Numbered from the stretch's first letter, positions 16,757 through 25,378 are shown. The stretch is 64,000 bases of DNA from Pseudomonadales bacterium (GCA_024234735.1 JACKNV010000012.1:20980-84979), one strand, 5' to 3'. Translations and numbers: made by a program. The notes: generated from the letters alone by a model not told the origin.

Positions 16757-17704
16757 TTACCGAGCCCGGCCCCCGCCGTCGGGCAGGATGTTGCGCAGCT
16801 CCGCCTCGGCGGTTTCGATGTCGTCCTCGAACTTGAGCAGCACATTGAGCGTGCTGCGCACCATTTCCTCGTCCAGGTGCCGGGCGTGCAACAGCAACAG
16901 GCTGCGGGCCCAGTCGATGGTTTCGGAAATGGCCGGGGATTTCTTCAGGTCCAGCTGGCGCAGCGAGTGCACGAATTCCACCAGCTGGTGGCGCAGTTGC
17001 CGGTCCACGTCCGGCACCCGGCTGAGCACGATCCGCTCCTCCAGATCCACGCTCGGAAAGGGGATATACAGGTGCAGGCAGCGGCGCTTGAGGGCGTCGG
17101 AAATGTCGCGGGTATTGTTGCTGGTCAGGAAGACCATCGGCGAGGTGCGTGCCTTGATGGTGCCGATCTCCGGGATGGAAATCTGGTAGTCCGAGAGGAT
17201 TTCCAGCAACAGCGACTCGAATTCGTAATCGGACTTGTCGATTTCGTCAATCAGCAGTATGGCGCCCTTGTCCTGTTGCATGGCCTTGAGCAGCGGGCGC
17301 GGTTCGAGGAAATCCTCGGAGTAGAAGATGTCGCCGAACTGATGCAGGCGCTCAACCGACTCCGCCAGGCCCCTGGCGCCCTTGAGCAGGTCGCCGAGTT
17401 TTTCCTTCAGCACCTGGGTATAGAGCAGCTGTTTACCGTATTTCCACTCATACAGGGCCTTGGCCTCGTCCAGCCCCTCGTAGCACTGCAGGCGAATCAG
17501 GGGGAGATCGAGCAATTGGGCGGTGGTCTTGGCCAGCTCGGTCTTGCCGACGCCTGGAGGCCCCTCCACCAGTACAGGCTTGCGCAGTTGGAAGGCCAGG
17601 AACACGGCCGTCGCAATTTTGGGGCTGCATATGTAGCCGAACGACTCAAAGCCCTGCTCAATCGCCTGCACCGAGGCCAATTGTGGAAAATTCTCTGTTT
17701 GCAC
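16757..17704 (-). CDS. MoxR-family AAA+ ATPase
   Basis: A 315-residue AAA+ ATPase of the MoxR group. Walker A is GPPGVGKT (48-55), Walker B is ILLIDEIDK, sensor 1 lies in MVFLTSNNT and the arginine-finger region is ALKRRCLHLYIPFP. The lid domain carries sensor 2 near LLLLHARHLDEE. MoxR proteins work with VWA-domain partners as assembly chaperones. The downstream VWA gene is the obvious partner. It starts with GTG at 17704 behind AAGGTAA. The complex being matured is not evident from neighbours; no dehydrogenase or CO-dehydrogenase genes are nearby. Confidence 0.9.
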   Translation of the reverse strand: MQTENFPQLASVQAIEQGFESFGYICSPKIATAVFLAFQLRKPVLVEGPPGVGKTELAKTTAQLLDLPLIRLQCYEGLDEAKALYEWKYGKQLLYTQVLKEKLGDLLKGARGLAESVERLHQFGDIFYSEDFLEPRPLLKAMQQDKGAILLIDEIDKSDYEFESLLLEILSDYQISIPEIGTIKARTSPMVFLTSNNTRDISDALKRRCLHLYIPFPSVDLEERIVLSRVPDVDRQLRHQLVEFVHSLRQLDLKKSPAISETIDWARSLLLLHARHLDEEMVRSTLNVLLKFEDDIETAEAELRNILPDGGGRAR

Positions 17705-17770
17705 GGAGTTACCTTTTAACGGTGACGCAGCCGGTGTTGCCCGCTGCTGCGGGCGGCACCGGGCGGGGCG

Positions 17771-18778
17771 TTAGCCCCCCGTCATATTCATGAACCGGAG
17801 GATTTCCGGCTCTCCCTGTAAAGTGAATTGGTGGCGCTCTGGCTTGATCGCCATGGCGGCGACCAGCGCGTCCCTGAGATCTGCCGGGGTGTAGTGTGGG
17901 CCGCGCAGCAGGGCGCGCAGGTCCACGGAGTGCTCGTTGCCCAGGCACAGCAACAGGCGGCCCTGCGCGGTCACCCTCACCCGGTTGCACAGGTGGCAAA
18001 AATTGCTGCTGTGCGGAGAAATGAAGCCCACTCGCGAGCGCTGCCCGCGCAGGCTGTAGTAGCGCGCCGGACCTGCATTCCCCTGGGGCTCCCCCAGCGG
18101 CGCCAGCTGGTAGCGCCGGCCGATCGTGGCACGCAACTCGGCGCTGCTGCAGAAACTCAGCAGCCGGTCGTGTTCCACGATGCGGCCCAGCGGCATCTCC
18201 TCGATGAAGGCCACGTCGATGTCGCGCTGGCAGGCAAAATCCACCAGATTCAGCACCTCGTCGTCGTTGCGCCCCTTGAGGATTACCGCGTTGATCTTGA
18301 CCCCCGCAAAGCCCGCCGCGATGGCGGCGTCGATGCCGGCGACGACCTGGTCCAGGCTGCCGTGGCGGGTGAGCTGGCGAAAGCGCCGGGGCCGCAGGCT
18401 GTCCAGGCTGACGTTGACGCGCGTGACCCCGGCGCTGCGCAAATCGCCGGCCATGCGCTGCAACTGGGATCCGTTGGTGGTCAGGGCCAGTTCCTCCAGG
18501 CCCGGCAGTCGTCCCAGGCGTCGCACCAGGGAGAGCATATCGCTGCGGATCAGCGGCTCGCCGCCGGTGAGGCGAATCTTGCTCACGCCCAGTTCAGTAA
18601 ATGCCTGGGCTACCTGGGCCAGCTCTTCCAGGCTGAGTACTTCGCGCTTGGGCGCGAAAGTCATGTGTTCCGTCATGCAGTAGACGCAGCGGAAGTCACA
18701 GCGATCGGTGATGGACAGGCGGACGTAGTCCACCCGGCGCCCGAAGCGATCAACCAACATGGAGGGTAGCTGCTGCAT
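17771..18778 (-). CDS. moaA: GTP 3',8-cyclase MoaA
   Basis: A 335-residue radical SAM enzyme that, with MoaC, converts GTP to cyclic pyranopterin monophosphate in molybdenum cofactor synthesis. The N-terminal cluster motif is CDFRCVYC (Cys27, 31, 34). The C-terminal cluster cysteines lie in CHLCNRVRVTAQGRLLLC. The protein ends in Gly-Gly, the tail MoaA needs for activity. It starts with ATG at 18778; an internal ATG at 18760 would drop six residues. No other moa or moe gene is in the window. Confidence 0.95.
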   Translation of the reverse strand: MQQLPSMLVDRFGRRVDYVRLSITDRCDFRCVYCMTEHMTFAPKREVLSLEELAQVAQAFTELGVSKIRLTGGEPLIRSDMLSLVRRLGRLPGLEELALTTNGSQLQRMAGDLRSAGVTRVNVSLDSLRPRRFRQLTRHGSLDQVVAGIDAAIAAGFAGVKINAVILKGRNDDEVLNLVDFACQRDIDVAFIEEMPLGRIVEHDRLLSFCSSAELRATIGRRYQLAPLGEPQGNAGPARYYSLRGQRSRVGFISPHSSNFCHLCNRVRVTAQGRLLLCLGNEHSVDLRALLRGPHYTPADLRDALVAAMAIKPERHQFTLQGEPEILRFMNMTGG

Positions 18779-18938
18779 AGAGGCGCAGTGTAATGCCTAA
18801 GGCGCCGCGACTCTAGTGAGCGCCAGGGGGCGCGCGGGGTTTACAAGCACCACGTGCTGGCACAGGATGTGGGGTGGGCCATACCTCGCGCAGCACAGGC
18901 TCGCCGAGTGACAATAAAACCGTGGTGGAGAACAAACC

Positions 18939-20318
18939 ATGCCCGCAGTGCGCGACATTATCCTCTGGGCCGGACCCCTGGCGGCCCTGGTGACAGCTGC
19001 TGGCCTGACTGGCGCCGGCCATGGCGGGGATACGGCGGTAGTGGGCTTCGTCGCCGTCCTGTGTGTGCTGTGGTGGGTGTTCGAGCCGATACCCATCCCG
19101 GTCACCTCCCTGTTGCCGCTGGCACTGCTGCCGCTGCTGGGCGTGTTGACCCCCGCGGAAGTGGGCCAGGCCTACGGCTCGCCCCTCATCCTGCTGTTGC
19201 TGGGGGGGTTTCTGCTGTCCAAGGCGATGGAGCATTCCGGTGCGCACCGCCGCGTCGCCCTGGGCATGGTGCGCCTGTTCGGCGCCAGCAGCGGTCGTCG
19301 ACTGGTGCTGGGGTTCATGGCCGCGGCCGCCGTGCTGAGCATGTGGATATCCAATACCGCCACTACCCTGATGTTGCTGCCGGTGGTGCTGGCGGTGCTG
19401 GATGCCACCGACCGCAAGTCGGAACTGGCAGCTCCCCTGTTGCTGGGAGTGGCCTATGCCGCCAGTGTGGGGGGCATCGGGACGCCTATAGGCACTCCCC
19501 CCAACCTGATCGCCATGCAGGTCTACCAGCAGACCACGGGTGAGGTCATCGGGTTTACCCGCTGGATGGGCTGGGCCCTGCCTGTCGTGGTGTTGATGGT
19601 GCCCGCCATGGCGCTGTTCCTGACGCGCGGGCTGCGCGGCCAGCTGTTGGTGCAACTGCCCGAGGTGGGGGCCTGGCGGACCCAGGAGCGCCGGGTAATG
19701 CTGGTGTTCGGTTTGACCGCGCTGGCCTGGGTTACCCGTTCCGAGCCCTTTGGGGGCTGGTCTGCCTGGCTGGGCCTGCCCCAGGCCAACGATGCCTCGG
19801 TTGCCCTGCTGGCCGTGATGGTGATGTTCCTCACCCCGGACGGGCAGGGGCAGCGCCTGTTGACCTGGGAGCGGGCCAGCACCATACCCTGGGGCGTTCT
19901 GTTGCTGTTTTCGGGGGGCATCTGCCTGGCAAGGGGCTTCGTCAGCTCCGGCCTGAGCGACCTGCTGGGGGACTGGCTGTCGGGGATGACCGCCATCCCG
20001 AGCTTCGCCCTGATCCTGCTGGTCGCGCTGGTGGTGACATTTCTGACCGAAACCACCTCCAATACCGCCAGCACCACCCTGTTGATGCCGGTGCTGGCGG
20101 CCGCGGCGGTGGGTGCGGGAATACCTCCCGAGCGGGTGATGGTGCCGGCGGCCATGAGCGCCAGTTGTGCCTTCATGCTGCCGGTGGCGACGGCGCCCAA
20201 CACCGTGGTATTCGGCAGCGGCCTGGTGACCACTGCGCAGATGGCGCGGGCGGGTTTTCTGCTCAACCTGCTGGGCGCCGCCATCATCAGCGCAGTGTGC
20301 TACTTCATGCTGGGCTAG
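18939..20318 (+). CDS. SLC13/DASS-family anion permease
   Basis: A 459-residue inner-membrane transporter with about 11-12 hydrophobic segments. The two internal SNT sodium/substrate motifs of the divalent anion:sodium symporter fold are both present: ISNTATTLMLLPVV (about 130) and TSNTASTTLLMPVL (about 372). GTPIGTPPNLIA and the symmetry-related VATAPNTVVFGSG complete the binding region. The family carries di- and tricarboxylates or sulfate; which anion is used here cannot be read from sequence. The start ATG at 18939 follows GGTGGAG. It stands alone between moaA and a peroxiredoxin gene. Confidence 0.9.
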   Translation: MPAVRDIILWAGPLAALVTAAGLTGAGHGGDTAVVGFVAVLCVLWWVFEPIPIPVTSLLPLALLPLLGVLTPAEVGQAYGSPLILLLLGGFLLSKAMEHSGAHRRVALGMVRLFGASSGRRLVLGFMAAAAVLSMWISNTATTLMLLPVVLAVLDATDRKSELAAPLLLGVAYAASVGGIGTPIGTPPNLIAMQVYQQTTGEVIGFTRWMGWALPVVVLMVPAMALFLTRGLRGQLLVQLPEVGAWRTQERRVMLVFGLTALAWVTRSEPFGGWSAWLGLPQANDASVALLAVMVMFLTPDGQGQRLLTWERASTIPWGVLLLFSGGICLARGFVSSGLSDLLGDWLSGMTAIPSFALILLVALVVTFLTETTSNTASTTLLMPVLAAAAVGAGIPPERVMVPAAMSASCAFMLPVATAPNTVVFGSGLVTTAQMARAGFLLNLLGAAIISAVCYFMLG

Positions 20319-20329
20319 GGCCGCTCGCC

Positions 20330-20809
20330 CTAGAGCAGGGCCATCATGGTTTCGGCGGAACTCACGTCGACGCCCGGGCCCGCCTCGACGTTGAGGTGGG
20401 TGACGGTGCCATCCTCCACGATCATCGCAAAGCGCTGGCTGCGGGTGCCCAGGCCGAAGCCCCGGCCGTCCAGTTCCAGCCCCAGGGCGGCGGTGAAGTC
20501 CCCGTTGCCGTCGCCGAGCATGAGCAACTCCTCGGCGTTCTGGGCCTTGCCCCAGGCGTCCATGACGAAGGCGTCATTGACCGCCATGCAGGCGATGGTA
20601 TCCACCCCCATGGCCTTGATCTTGTCGGCGTTCACCACGTAGCCGGGCAGGTGGGCCAGGCTGCATCCGGGGGTGAATGCCCCGGGAACCGCGAACAGCA
20701 GGACCTTCTTGCCAGCAAAGATGTCCTCGGTGGTGATATCTGTCGGGCCTTTTTCGCCCATGGTCTTGAGGGTACCGGAGGGGATCTTGTCCCCGGTTTT
20801 GATAGTCAT
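20330..20809 (-). CDS. Type II (Prx5-like) peroxiredoxin
   Basis: A 159-residue atypical peroxiredoxin that reduces H2O2 and alkyl peroxides with thiol donors. The peroxidatic Cys49 lies in VPGAFTPGCS, followed by the family's HLPGY. A second Cys near residue 74 (IACMAVND) may be resolving, or glutathione/glutaredoxin may be the reductant as in several Prx5-type enzymes. The normal Thr two residues before the peroxidatic Cys is replaced in part: TPGC instead of TPTC. Arg near 129 (GTRSQRFAM) is conserved. RBS AGGAG precedes the ATG at 20809. Confidence 0.93.
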   Translation of the reverse strand: MTIKTGDKIPSGTLKTMGEKGPTDITTEDIFAGKKVLLFAVPGAFTPGCSLAHLPGYVVNADKIKAMGVDTIACMAVNDAFVMDAWGKAQNAEELLMLGDGNGDFTAALGLELDGRGFGLGTRSQRFAMIVEDGTVTHLNVEAGPGVDVSSAETMMALL

Positions 20810-20868
20810 GATACGCTCCTTGGCATGTTCCCGAGTTGGACGCGAAATAATAGCAGATGGAGAGTGTA

Positions 20869-21501
20869 ATGCGCTGCCCCCTGTGCCACGAAGGGGCGGT
20901 CAGCCCGTTTCATCGGGACCAGCGGCGCAGTTACCTGCGCTGCGCCAGCTGCGCCCTGGTATTCGTGCCCGCCCGCTACCGATTGTGCCGCGAGGCGGAG
21001 CGCGCCGAGTACGACCTGCACCAGAATGCAGTGGGGGAGAGCGGCTATGAGGCATTCCTGGCGCGTCTTGCGGCGCCCCTGGCGGCGCGCCTGGCACCCG
21101 GGGCTCGCGGTCTCGATTTCGGTTGCGGCCCGGCGCCGGCCCTGGCGCATATGTTGCAGCGCCAGGGTTTTCGGGTCAGCCTCTACGACAGCTTCTACCG
21201 GCCGGACGCCGCGGCCCTGGCCTGCTGCTACGACTTCATCTGCGCCACCGAGGTGGTCGAGCACCTGCACCGGCCGGGGAGCGAACTGGCGCGCCTGTGG
21301 TCGCTGCTGCTACCGGGCGGTTGGCTTGGCGTCATGACCAAGCTGGTCCGGGACCGCGAAGCATTCACTCGCTGGCACTACAAGAACGACCCCACCCATG
21401 TGTGTTTCTTCAGCCGTGAGACCTGGCGCTGGTGGGCGCAGCGCCAGGGCGCGCACCTGGAATTCATCGGCGCCGATGTGATTTTACTGCGGCGCCAGTG
21501 A
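20869..21501 (+). CDS. Class I SAM-dependent methyltransferase with zinc-ribbon N-terminus
   Basis: A 210-residue methyltransferase. Two CxxC pairs (Cys3/6 and Cys25/28) form an N-terminal zinc ribbon, followed by a Rossmann domain with motif I LDFGCGPAP and the post-I acidic strand. ICATEVVEHL is the usual later motif. The family methylates varied small molecules or glycan precursors; no substrate can be assigned. I chose the ATG at 20869 because GGAG sits six nt upstream and MRCPLC is a typical start; an in-frame ATG at 20857 is an alternative. It converges on the TetR gene 5 nt away. Confidence 0.85.
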   Translation: MRCPLCHEGAVSPFHRDQRRSYLRCASCALVFVPARYRLCREAERAEYDLHQNAVGESGYEAFLARLAAPLAARLAPGARGLDFGCGPAPALAHMLQRQGFRVSLYDSFYRPDAAALACCYDFICATEVVEHLHRPGSELARLWSLLLPGGWLGVMTKLVRDREAFTRWHYKNDPTHVCFFSRETWRWWAQRQGAHLEFIGADVILLRRQ

Positions 21502-21506
21502 GGGCA

Positions 21507-22163
21507 TTACTCCGCCTGCTGGAGCATGTTGGTGTAGATGCTCTCGCAGTCTCGATAGAAACTCAGTTCCTTGTCGCCGAGATAGGGGGCGACCTGGGTC
21601 AGTAGCTGCAGGACGCCCTGGTGAATGGTGATTTCCGGTTCCCTGGCTTCGTACAGCAACTGATCGTAATTGAACCAGAAAGTCAGGGTCAGGGTCATGT
21701 TGTCCACCAGGCCCAGCAGCTGCTGGTCCCTGGCATCGATGATCTCCTGCTCCAGCAGGGTCTGGCAGATGGCGAACAGGGCGGCCCGTTTGAGCTGGAT
21801 CAGGCGCCGGAAGCTGCGCCGGAGGTCCGGGTAGCGCTGCAGGATGTCGTCGAGGTTGTGATACAGGAAGCGGTACTGGTACATCTCCTCCATGACCACG
21901 TAGAGGTAGTACCAGTTGTCCTCCACCTGCGCGACGTCGGCGCTCAGCGGCTTCTCGATGGGGGCGGCCAGGGTGCTGCTCAGCGCCAGCTCGTATTGCT
22001 GGAACAACTCGCCGATAATCTGGTCCTTGCCCTTGAAGTGGTAGTAGAGGTTGCCGGGGCTGATGTCCATCTCATTCGCGATGTCGATGGTCGTGGTGTG
22101 TGCCTCGCCCTCGGCGTTGAACAGTGCCAGGCTGGTCTCGAGGATTCGATCCCGGGTTTTCAC
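21507..22163 (-). CDS. TetR-family regulator, PhaD-like
   Basis: A 218-residue TetR/AcrR repressor. The N-terminal helix-turn-helix (RILETSLALFNAEG through ISPGNLYYHFKGK) is standard. The C-terminal ligand domain contains NWYYLYVVMEEMYQYRFLYHNLDDIL, a segment seen in PhaD-type regulators. In Pseudomonas, phaD lies next to the phasin genes phaF and phaI and controls them. Here the gene is directly downstream of two phasin genes, so PhaD is the likely identity. It starts with GTG at 22163, 22 nt after the PhaI-like stop, and is probably cotranscribed with it. The inverted repeat at 23309-23336 is a candidate operator. Confidence 0.85.
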   Translation of the reverse strand: MKTRDRILETSLALFNAEGEAHTTTIDIANEMDISPGNLYYHFKGKDQIIGELFQQYELALSSTLAAPIEKPLSADVAQVEDNWYYLYVVMEEMYQYRFLYHNLDDILQRYPDLRRSFRRLIQLKRAALFAICQTLLEQEIIDARDQQLLGLVDNMTLTLTFWFNYDQLLYEAREPEITIHQGVLQLLTQVAPYLGDKELSFYRDCESIYTNMLQQAE

Positions 22164-22185
22164 GTAAAGTCGTCAGTCGTCCCTG

Positions 22186-22635
22186 TCAGGCTTTCTTGCT
22201 GCGGGTGGTGGCCTTCTTCGTTGCCGCGGGGGTCTTTTTCCGGGCGGCGCCCCCCTCCTTGCCGGTCTGCTCGGCCAGCGCCCTGGTCAATTTATCCACC
22301 TTGCGGCTGAGCTGGTCGACCTTTTTCTGCAGGGCGACGATGTCCTCGATGCGCGCCGGCCTTTGCATGTGAAAGTTTTCCCGCACCCGGCTGATGCGCT
22401 GCTCCACCGAACTTTTCGCCGAGGCACTGCTGGTTTCCAGCGCGTGCCTGGCGTCTTCCTCCAGGGCGCTGCCGGCCTTGACCAGGTCGCGAAACAACTT
22501 GGGGGGTTCCATGGCTTTTTCCAGCCGCCCCTGGGCCTCGTCGACGGCCCTGCCGTAGGCGCCGACGCCAGCCAGCCAGATATTCTTGGCAATCTCGCTT
22601 GCCTTGTCGGAAACCTTGCTTTTCTCGTCGCTCAT
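22186..22635 (-). CDS. PhaI-type phasin (PHA granule-associated protein)
   Basis: A 149-residue helical phasin. The core KNIWLAGVGAYGRAVDEAQ (about 17-36) is the conserved PhaI/PhaF phasin motif. A heptad region (about 95-125, VALQKKVDQLSRKVDKLTRAL) forms a coiled coil for oligomerisation. A short Lys/Ala/Thr-rich tail (about 130-149) is basic and may contact DNA, as PhaF's tail does. Phasins coat polyhydroxyalkanoate granules and influence granule number and segregation. It has its own start (ATG 22635), downstream of a terminator that ends the preceding phasin transcript. Confidence 0.88.
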   Translation of the reverse strand: MSDEKSKVSDKASEIAKNIWLAGVGAYGRAVDEAQGRLEKAMEPPKLFRDLVKAGSALEEDARHALETSSASAKSSVEQRISRVRENFHMQRPARIEDIVALQKKVDQLSRKVDKLTRALAEQTGKEGGAARKKTPAATKKATTRSKKA

Positions 22636-22699
22636 TGTCCCTGTCCTCCAGTCCGGTGGCGCGCCGCAATCGGCTCACCATTAAACCAGAATAGCAGAC

Positions 22700-22726
22700 A
22701 AAAAAAAGGGGCCACATAGTGGCCCC
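22700..22726 (-). terminator. Rho-independent terminator after the PhaF-like gene
   Basis: GGGGCCAC (22708-22715) pairs perfectly with GTGGCCCC (22719-22726) around ATA. On the minus strand the stem is followed by eight T (22707-22700). It is a textbook intrinsic terminator 47 nt after the PhaF-like stop codon. It separates that gene from the PhaI-like gene downstream. Confidence 0.92.
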
Positions 22727-22772
22727 GAAAACTCCCCATTGACGGGGATAAGTGGTCCTGGATGGTGTCCGC

Positions 22773-23246
22773 CTAGGCGGCAGACTTCAAGTTGACCGAC
22801 TCTTTGAGCTCCTCGAGCCGGGCCTTGACCTTTTCAAGCTGCTTTTCCAGCTTCTTGCGATCCGTGAGGCTGTCCAGTTCGAACTTGGGCATGTCCTTCA
22901 GTGCTTCCTTGGCGTCCTTCTCTACTTTCTTGCCGCGCTTGACCAGCTCTTTGTACAGTTTGTCGGCCTTTTTGCGGCGGTCTTCCATTTGCTCCTGAAT
23001 GCTCTTGTATTGCTCCTGGGCCTGGTCGAAGGCCTTGCCGTAGAAACCCAGGCTGGCCAGGAATGCGTTGCGGCTGGCTTCCTGTGCCCTGGTGGCGAAT
23101 TCCGGGGCTGCCTTGCGGGTCCTGGCGGTGGTCCTGCGGGTCGCGGTCGGCTTGCGCTTGGCGGCCGGCTTGCGCTTGGCAGTCGGCTTGCGCTTGGGAG
23201 CGGCTTTGCTTGCGGTGGTAGTGGTTGCGGTAGTCTCGTCGGCCAT
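22773..23246 (-). CDS. PhaF-like phasin with histone H1-like N-terminal tail
   Basis: A 157-residue protein with two parts. Residues 14-47 are a very basic region with hexapeptide repeats of the type KRKP[TA]A, resembling histone H1/AlgP tails. Residues about 50-150 are a phasin domain with NAFLASLGFYGKAFDQAQEQ and a long coiled coil (MEDRRKKADKLYKELVKRG and a C-terminal LEKQLEKVKARLEELK). Pseudomonas PhaF has the same parts in the opposite order, with the basic tail at the C-terminus. It presumably bridges PHA granules and DNA. It starts with ATG at 23246 and ends before a strong terminator. Confidence 0.87.
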   Translation of the reverse strand: MADETTATTTTASKAAPKRKPTAKRKPAAKRKPTATRRTTARTRKAAPEFATRAQEASRNAFLASLGFYGKAFDQAQEQYKSIQEQMEDRRKKADKLYKELVKRGKKVEKDAKEALKDMPKFELDSLTDRKKLEKQLEKVKARLEELKESVNLKSAA

Positions 23247-23308
23247 CTCTGTTCTCCTGTTCCGGTTTGGGGTGATGTGTGCTCACCGTTGGCAGGCAGA
23301 GTAGGGAA

Positions 23309-23336
23309 GTTTTCTAGAATAAACATACTAGAAAAC
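23309..23336. promoter_or_regulatory. Inverted repeat, candidate TetR (PhaD-like) operator
   Basis: GTTTTCTAG (23309-23317) and CTAGAAAAC (23328-23336) form perfect 9-bp arms with a 10-bp AT-rich spacer. It is the most AT-rich spot in the area and lies 63-90 bp upstream of the PhaF-like phasin start, where the promoter should be. TetR proteins bind such sites as dimers, and a PhaD-like TetR is encoded two genes downstream. The link between the two is inference. Confidence 0.6.
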
Positions 23337-23390
23337 AGGGGAATTCTGCCGCTGGCGGGCCAGGGCTCACCCGCTTTGTGTGAACAGGCC

Positions 23391-24284
23391 CTAGTGCAGG
23401 GTGGGTCCGAGAATGTCCTGCAGGTCCTCGCGTGCGAAACGGTACTGCTGGTTGCAGAATTCGCAATCCATGGTGATGACGCCCATTTCCTGCAGCAGGC
23501 TCTGCACTTCTTCCGAGCCCAGGGCGGACAGGGCATTGCGGGTGCGCTCCCGGGAACAGCTGCAGTGAAACCGCAGTGGCGTGCCCGGGAACAGGCGCAG
23601 CGAATCCTGGTGATACAGGCGGTGGGCCAGCTCCCGGGCGGGTAACTCCAGCAGCTCGCGCGGCTCGACGGTTGCGGCCAGGGTGCAGGCATGCTCCCAC
23701 TGGCGGGCGCGCTGCTCAGCGTCCCGGGCCAGCTGCGGCGGCAGCTGCTGGAGCAGCAGTCCGCCGGCTCTGTGCCCGTCGCTGGCCAGCCAGATGCGGG
23801 TGCCGAGTTGCTCGGACTGGGCGAAGTAACCGTCCAGGCTGTGGGCCAGGGAATCCCCGGACAGAGGCACGATGCCCTGGTAGCGCCTGCCCTTGAGCGG
23901 GTCGATAGTGATGGCCAGCTGCCCGTCGCCCAGCAGCTGGTCGAAGCGGGTGGCGGTGGCCGTCGCCGCGCCGCGGGCGATGCCCCGCACGTCCCCCGCG
24001 GTATTGCATTCGGCCATCAGCAGGGGGATCTGGCCGCCGGAACGCGCCTGCAACACCAGTTTGCCCTCGAACTTCAGGGTGCTGCGCAACAACACGGCAG
24101 CGGCCAGTATCTCGCCCAGCATGCGGCGTACTCCGGGCGCATACTGGTGAATAGTGGTGATGCTGCGAAAGGCCCGCATCAGGCGCACGGTCTCGCCGCG
24201 AATATCCGCCTCCTCGAACAGGAAGCGGCGGCTTTCATCGTCGCCCGGGTTCGCGCCGGGCTGCTCGTCACTGGTTTTGTCCAT
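23391..24284 (-). CDS. hslO: Redox-regulated chaperone Hsp33
   Basis: A 297-residue holdase chaperone activated by oxidative unfolding. The C-terminal zinc switch has the signature CSC (within HCSCSRERT) and CEFC (MDCEFCNQQ), that is CxC then CxxC. N-terminal elements such as GDVRGIARG match Hsp33. Zinc-bound reduced protein is inactive; peroxide plus heat forms disulfides and exposes substrate-binding surfaces. The ATG at 24284 gives the normal length; the frame stays open far upstream but that region belongs to the divergent LLM gene. It lies upstream of the PHA genes on the same strand. Confidence 0.95.
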   Translation of the reverse strand: MDKTSDEQPGANPGDDESRRFLFEEADIRGETVRLMRAFRSITTIHQYAPGVRRMLGEILAAAVLLRSTLKFEGKLVLQARSGGQIPLLMAECNTAGDVRGIARGAATATATRFDQLLGDGQLAITIDPLKGRRYQGIVPLSGDSLAHSLDGYFAQSEQLGTRIWLASDGHRAGGLLLQQLPPQLARDAEQRARQWEHACTLAATVEPRELLELPARELAHRLYHQDSLRLFPGTPLRFHCSCSRERTRNALSALGSEEVQSLLQEMGVITMDCEFCNQQYRFAREDLQDILGPTLH

Positions 24285-24455
24285 GGGGCGATATTGTAAG
24301 CCAATTAGTGCCGCGCTGGCTGCAAGACTGAACTGTCGGGCCCGGCCCGGCGTATCAAGTAGGGCCGAGTCCGGGTACAGTTTGGGGCTGTGGCCGGTGC
24401 CGCCCCTGGCGCGCACCGCCAGGTGCCGCCGGCGAAACAAAGCGAGGAAGGAACG

Positions 24456-25319
24456 ATGAAATTCAGTTACCAGGTGGGGATGTGTGAGCCCGACCACTAC
24501 CTGCCCCTGGCCCGCGCGGCCGAGGAGGCGGGCTATCACGGCCTGACCATTCCCGACAGCATTTGCTACCCCCGGGAGGCGAGCTCCAGGTATCCCTATA
24601 ACAAGGACGGCAGCCGCGAGTTCCTGGAGAGCGTGCCCTTCGTGGAGAGCCTGATAGCCATCGCGGCCATGGCCGCGGTCACCGAGAAAGTCGAGTTTGC
24701 CACGTTCGTCTACAAACTGGCCGTGCGCCAGGCGCCGCTGGTCGCCAAGCAGGTGCAGGGTATCCAGGTGCTGTCCCACAACCGCCTGTTGTTCGGCGTG
24801 GGCATCAGTCCCTGGGAAGAGGACTTCGCGGTCTGCGACGTGCCCTGGGAAAAGCGCGGCAAGCGACTGGACGAGCAGATCGACATCCTGCGCGGGCTGG
24901 AGTCGGGGGAGTTCTTTGCCTATCGGGGCGAGGTCCACAACATGCCGGCCAACAAAATGTGCCCGGTGCCGTCGCAGCCCACTCCCATCCTCATAGGCGG
25001 GCACGCCGAGCCGGCCCTGCGGCGCGCTGCCCGGGTGGGTGACGGCTGGATGTGTGCCGGTGCCGACCTGGCACAACTGCGGGCCTACATTGGCCGAATC
25101 GAGCAACTGCGCCAGGAGTACGGCACCGCCGACCGCCCCTTCAGGGTGTTTACCACTGGTCAGGATGCGTTTACCCACGAAGGCATTGCCAGCCTGGAGG
25201 AAATCGGGGTGACCGATGTGGTCATCGGCTTTCGCAATGTCTACGAGATGGAACCGGATAAACCCCTGGAGGAGAAGATCGCCATGTTGCAGTGGTACGC
25301 CGGCGAGTTTATCCGCTAG
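24456..25319 (+). CDS. LLM-class flavin-dependent oxidoreductase
   Basis: A 287-residue TIM-barrel protein of the luciferase-like monooxygenase family, using FMN or F420. The N-terminal barrel strand (KFSYQVGMCEPDHYLPLARAAEE shortened here to its start) and the central RLLFGVGISPW, RGKRLDEQIDILRGL and PILIGGHAEPALRRAARVGDGW-type segments are all diagnostic of the family. The substrate is unknown. The ATG at 24456 has a strong GAGGAAGGA RBS. It is followed after 59 nt by a PHA-system gene, and is divergent from hslO. Genes of this class in gammaproteobacteria usually use FMN, but this cannot be read directly. Confidence 0.88.
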   Translation: MKFSYQVGMCEPDHYLPLARAAEEAGYHGLTIPDSICYPREASSRYPYNKDGSREFLESVPFVESLIAIAAMAAVTEKVEFATFVYKLAVRQAPLVAKQVQGIQVLSHNRLLFGVGISPWEEDFAVCDVPWEKRGKRLDEQIDILRGLESGEFFAYRGEVHNMPANKMCPVPSQPTPILIGGHAEPALRRAARVGDGWMCAGADLAQLRAYIGRIEQLRQEYGTADRPFRVFTTGQDAFTHEGIASLEEIGVTDVVIGFRNVYEMEPDKPLEEKIAMLQWYAGEFIR

Positions 25320-25378
25320 AGGCGGTGCTACTGCGGGAAGCTTGATCTATACTTCGGCCAAACTTAAGGGGGAAGATT

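Noticed and set aside
24285..25178. N-terminal extension of hslO into the LLM gene
   Set aside because: The frame stays open by chance; Hsp33 of normal length starts at 24284 and the LLM oxidoreductase is clear on the plus strand.
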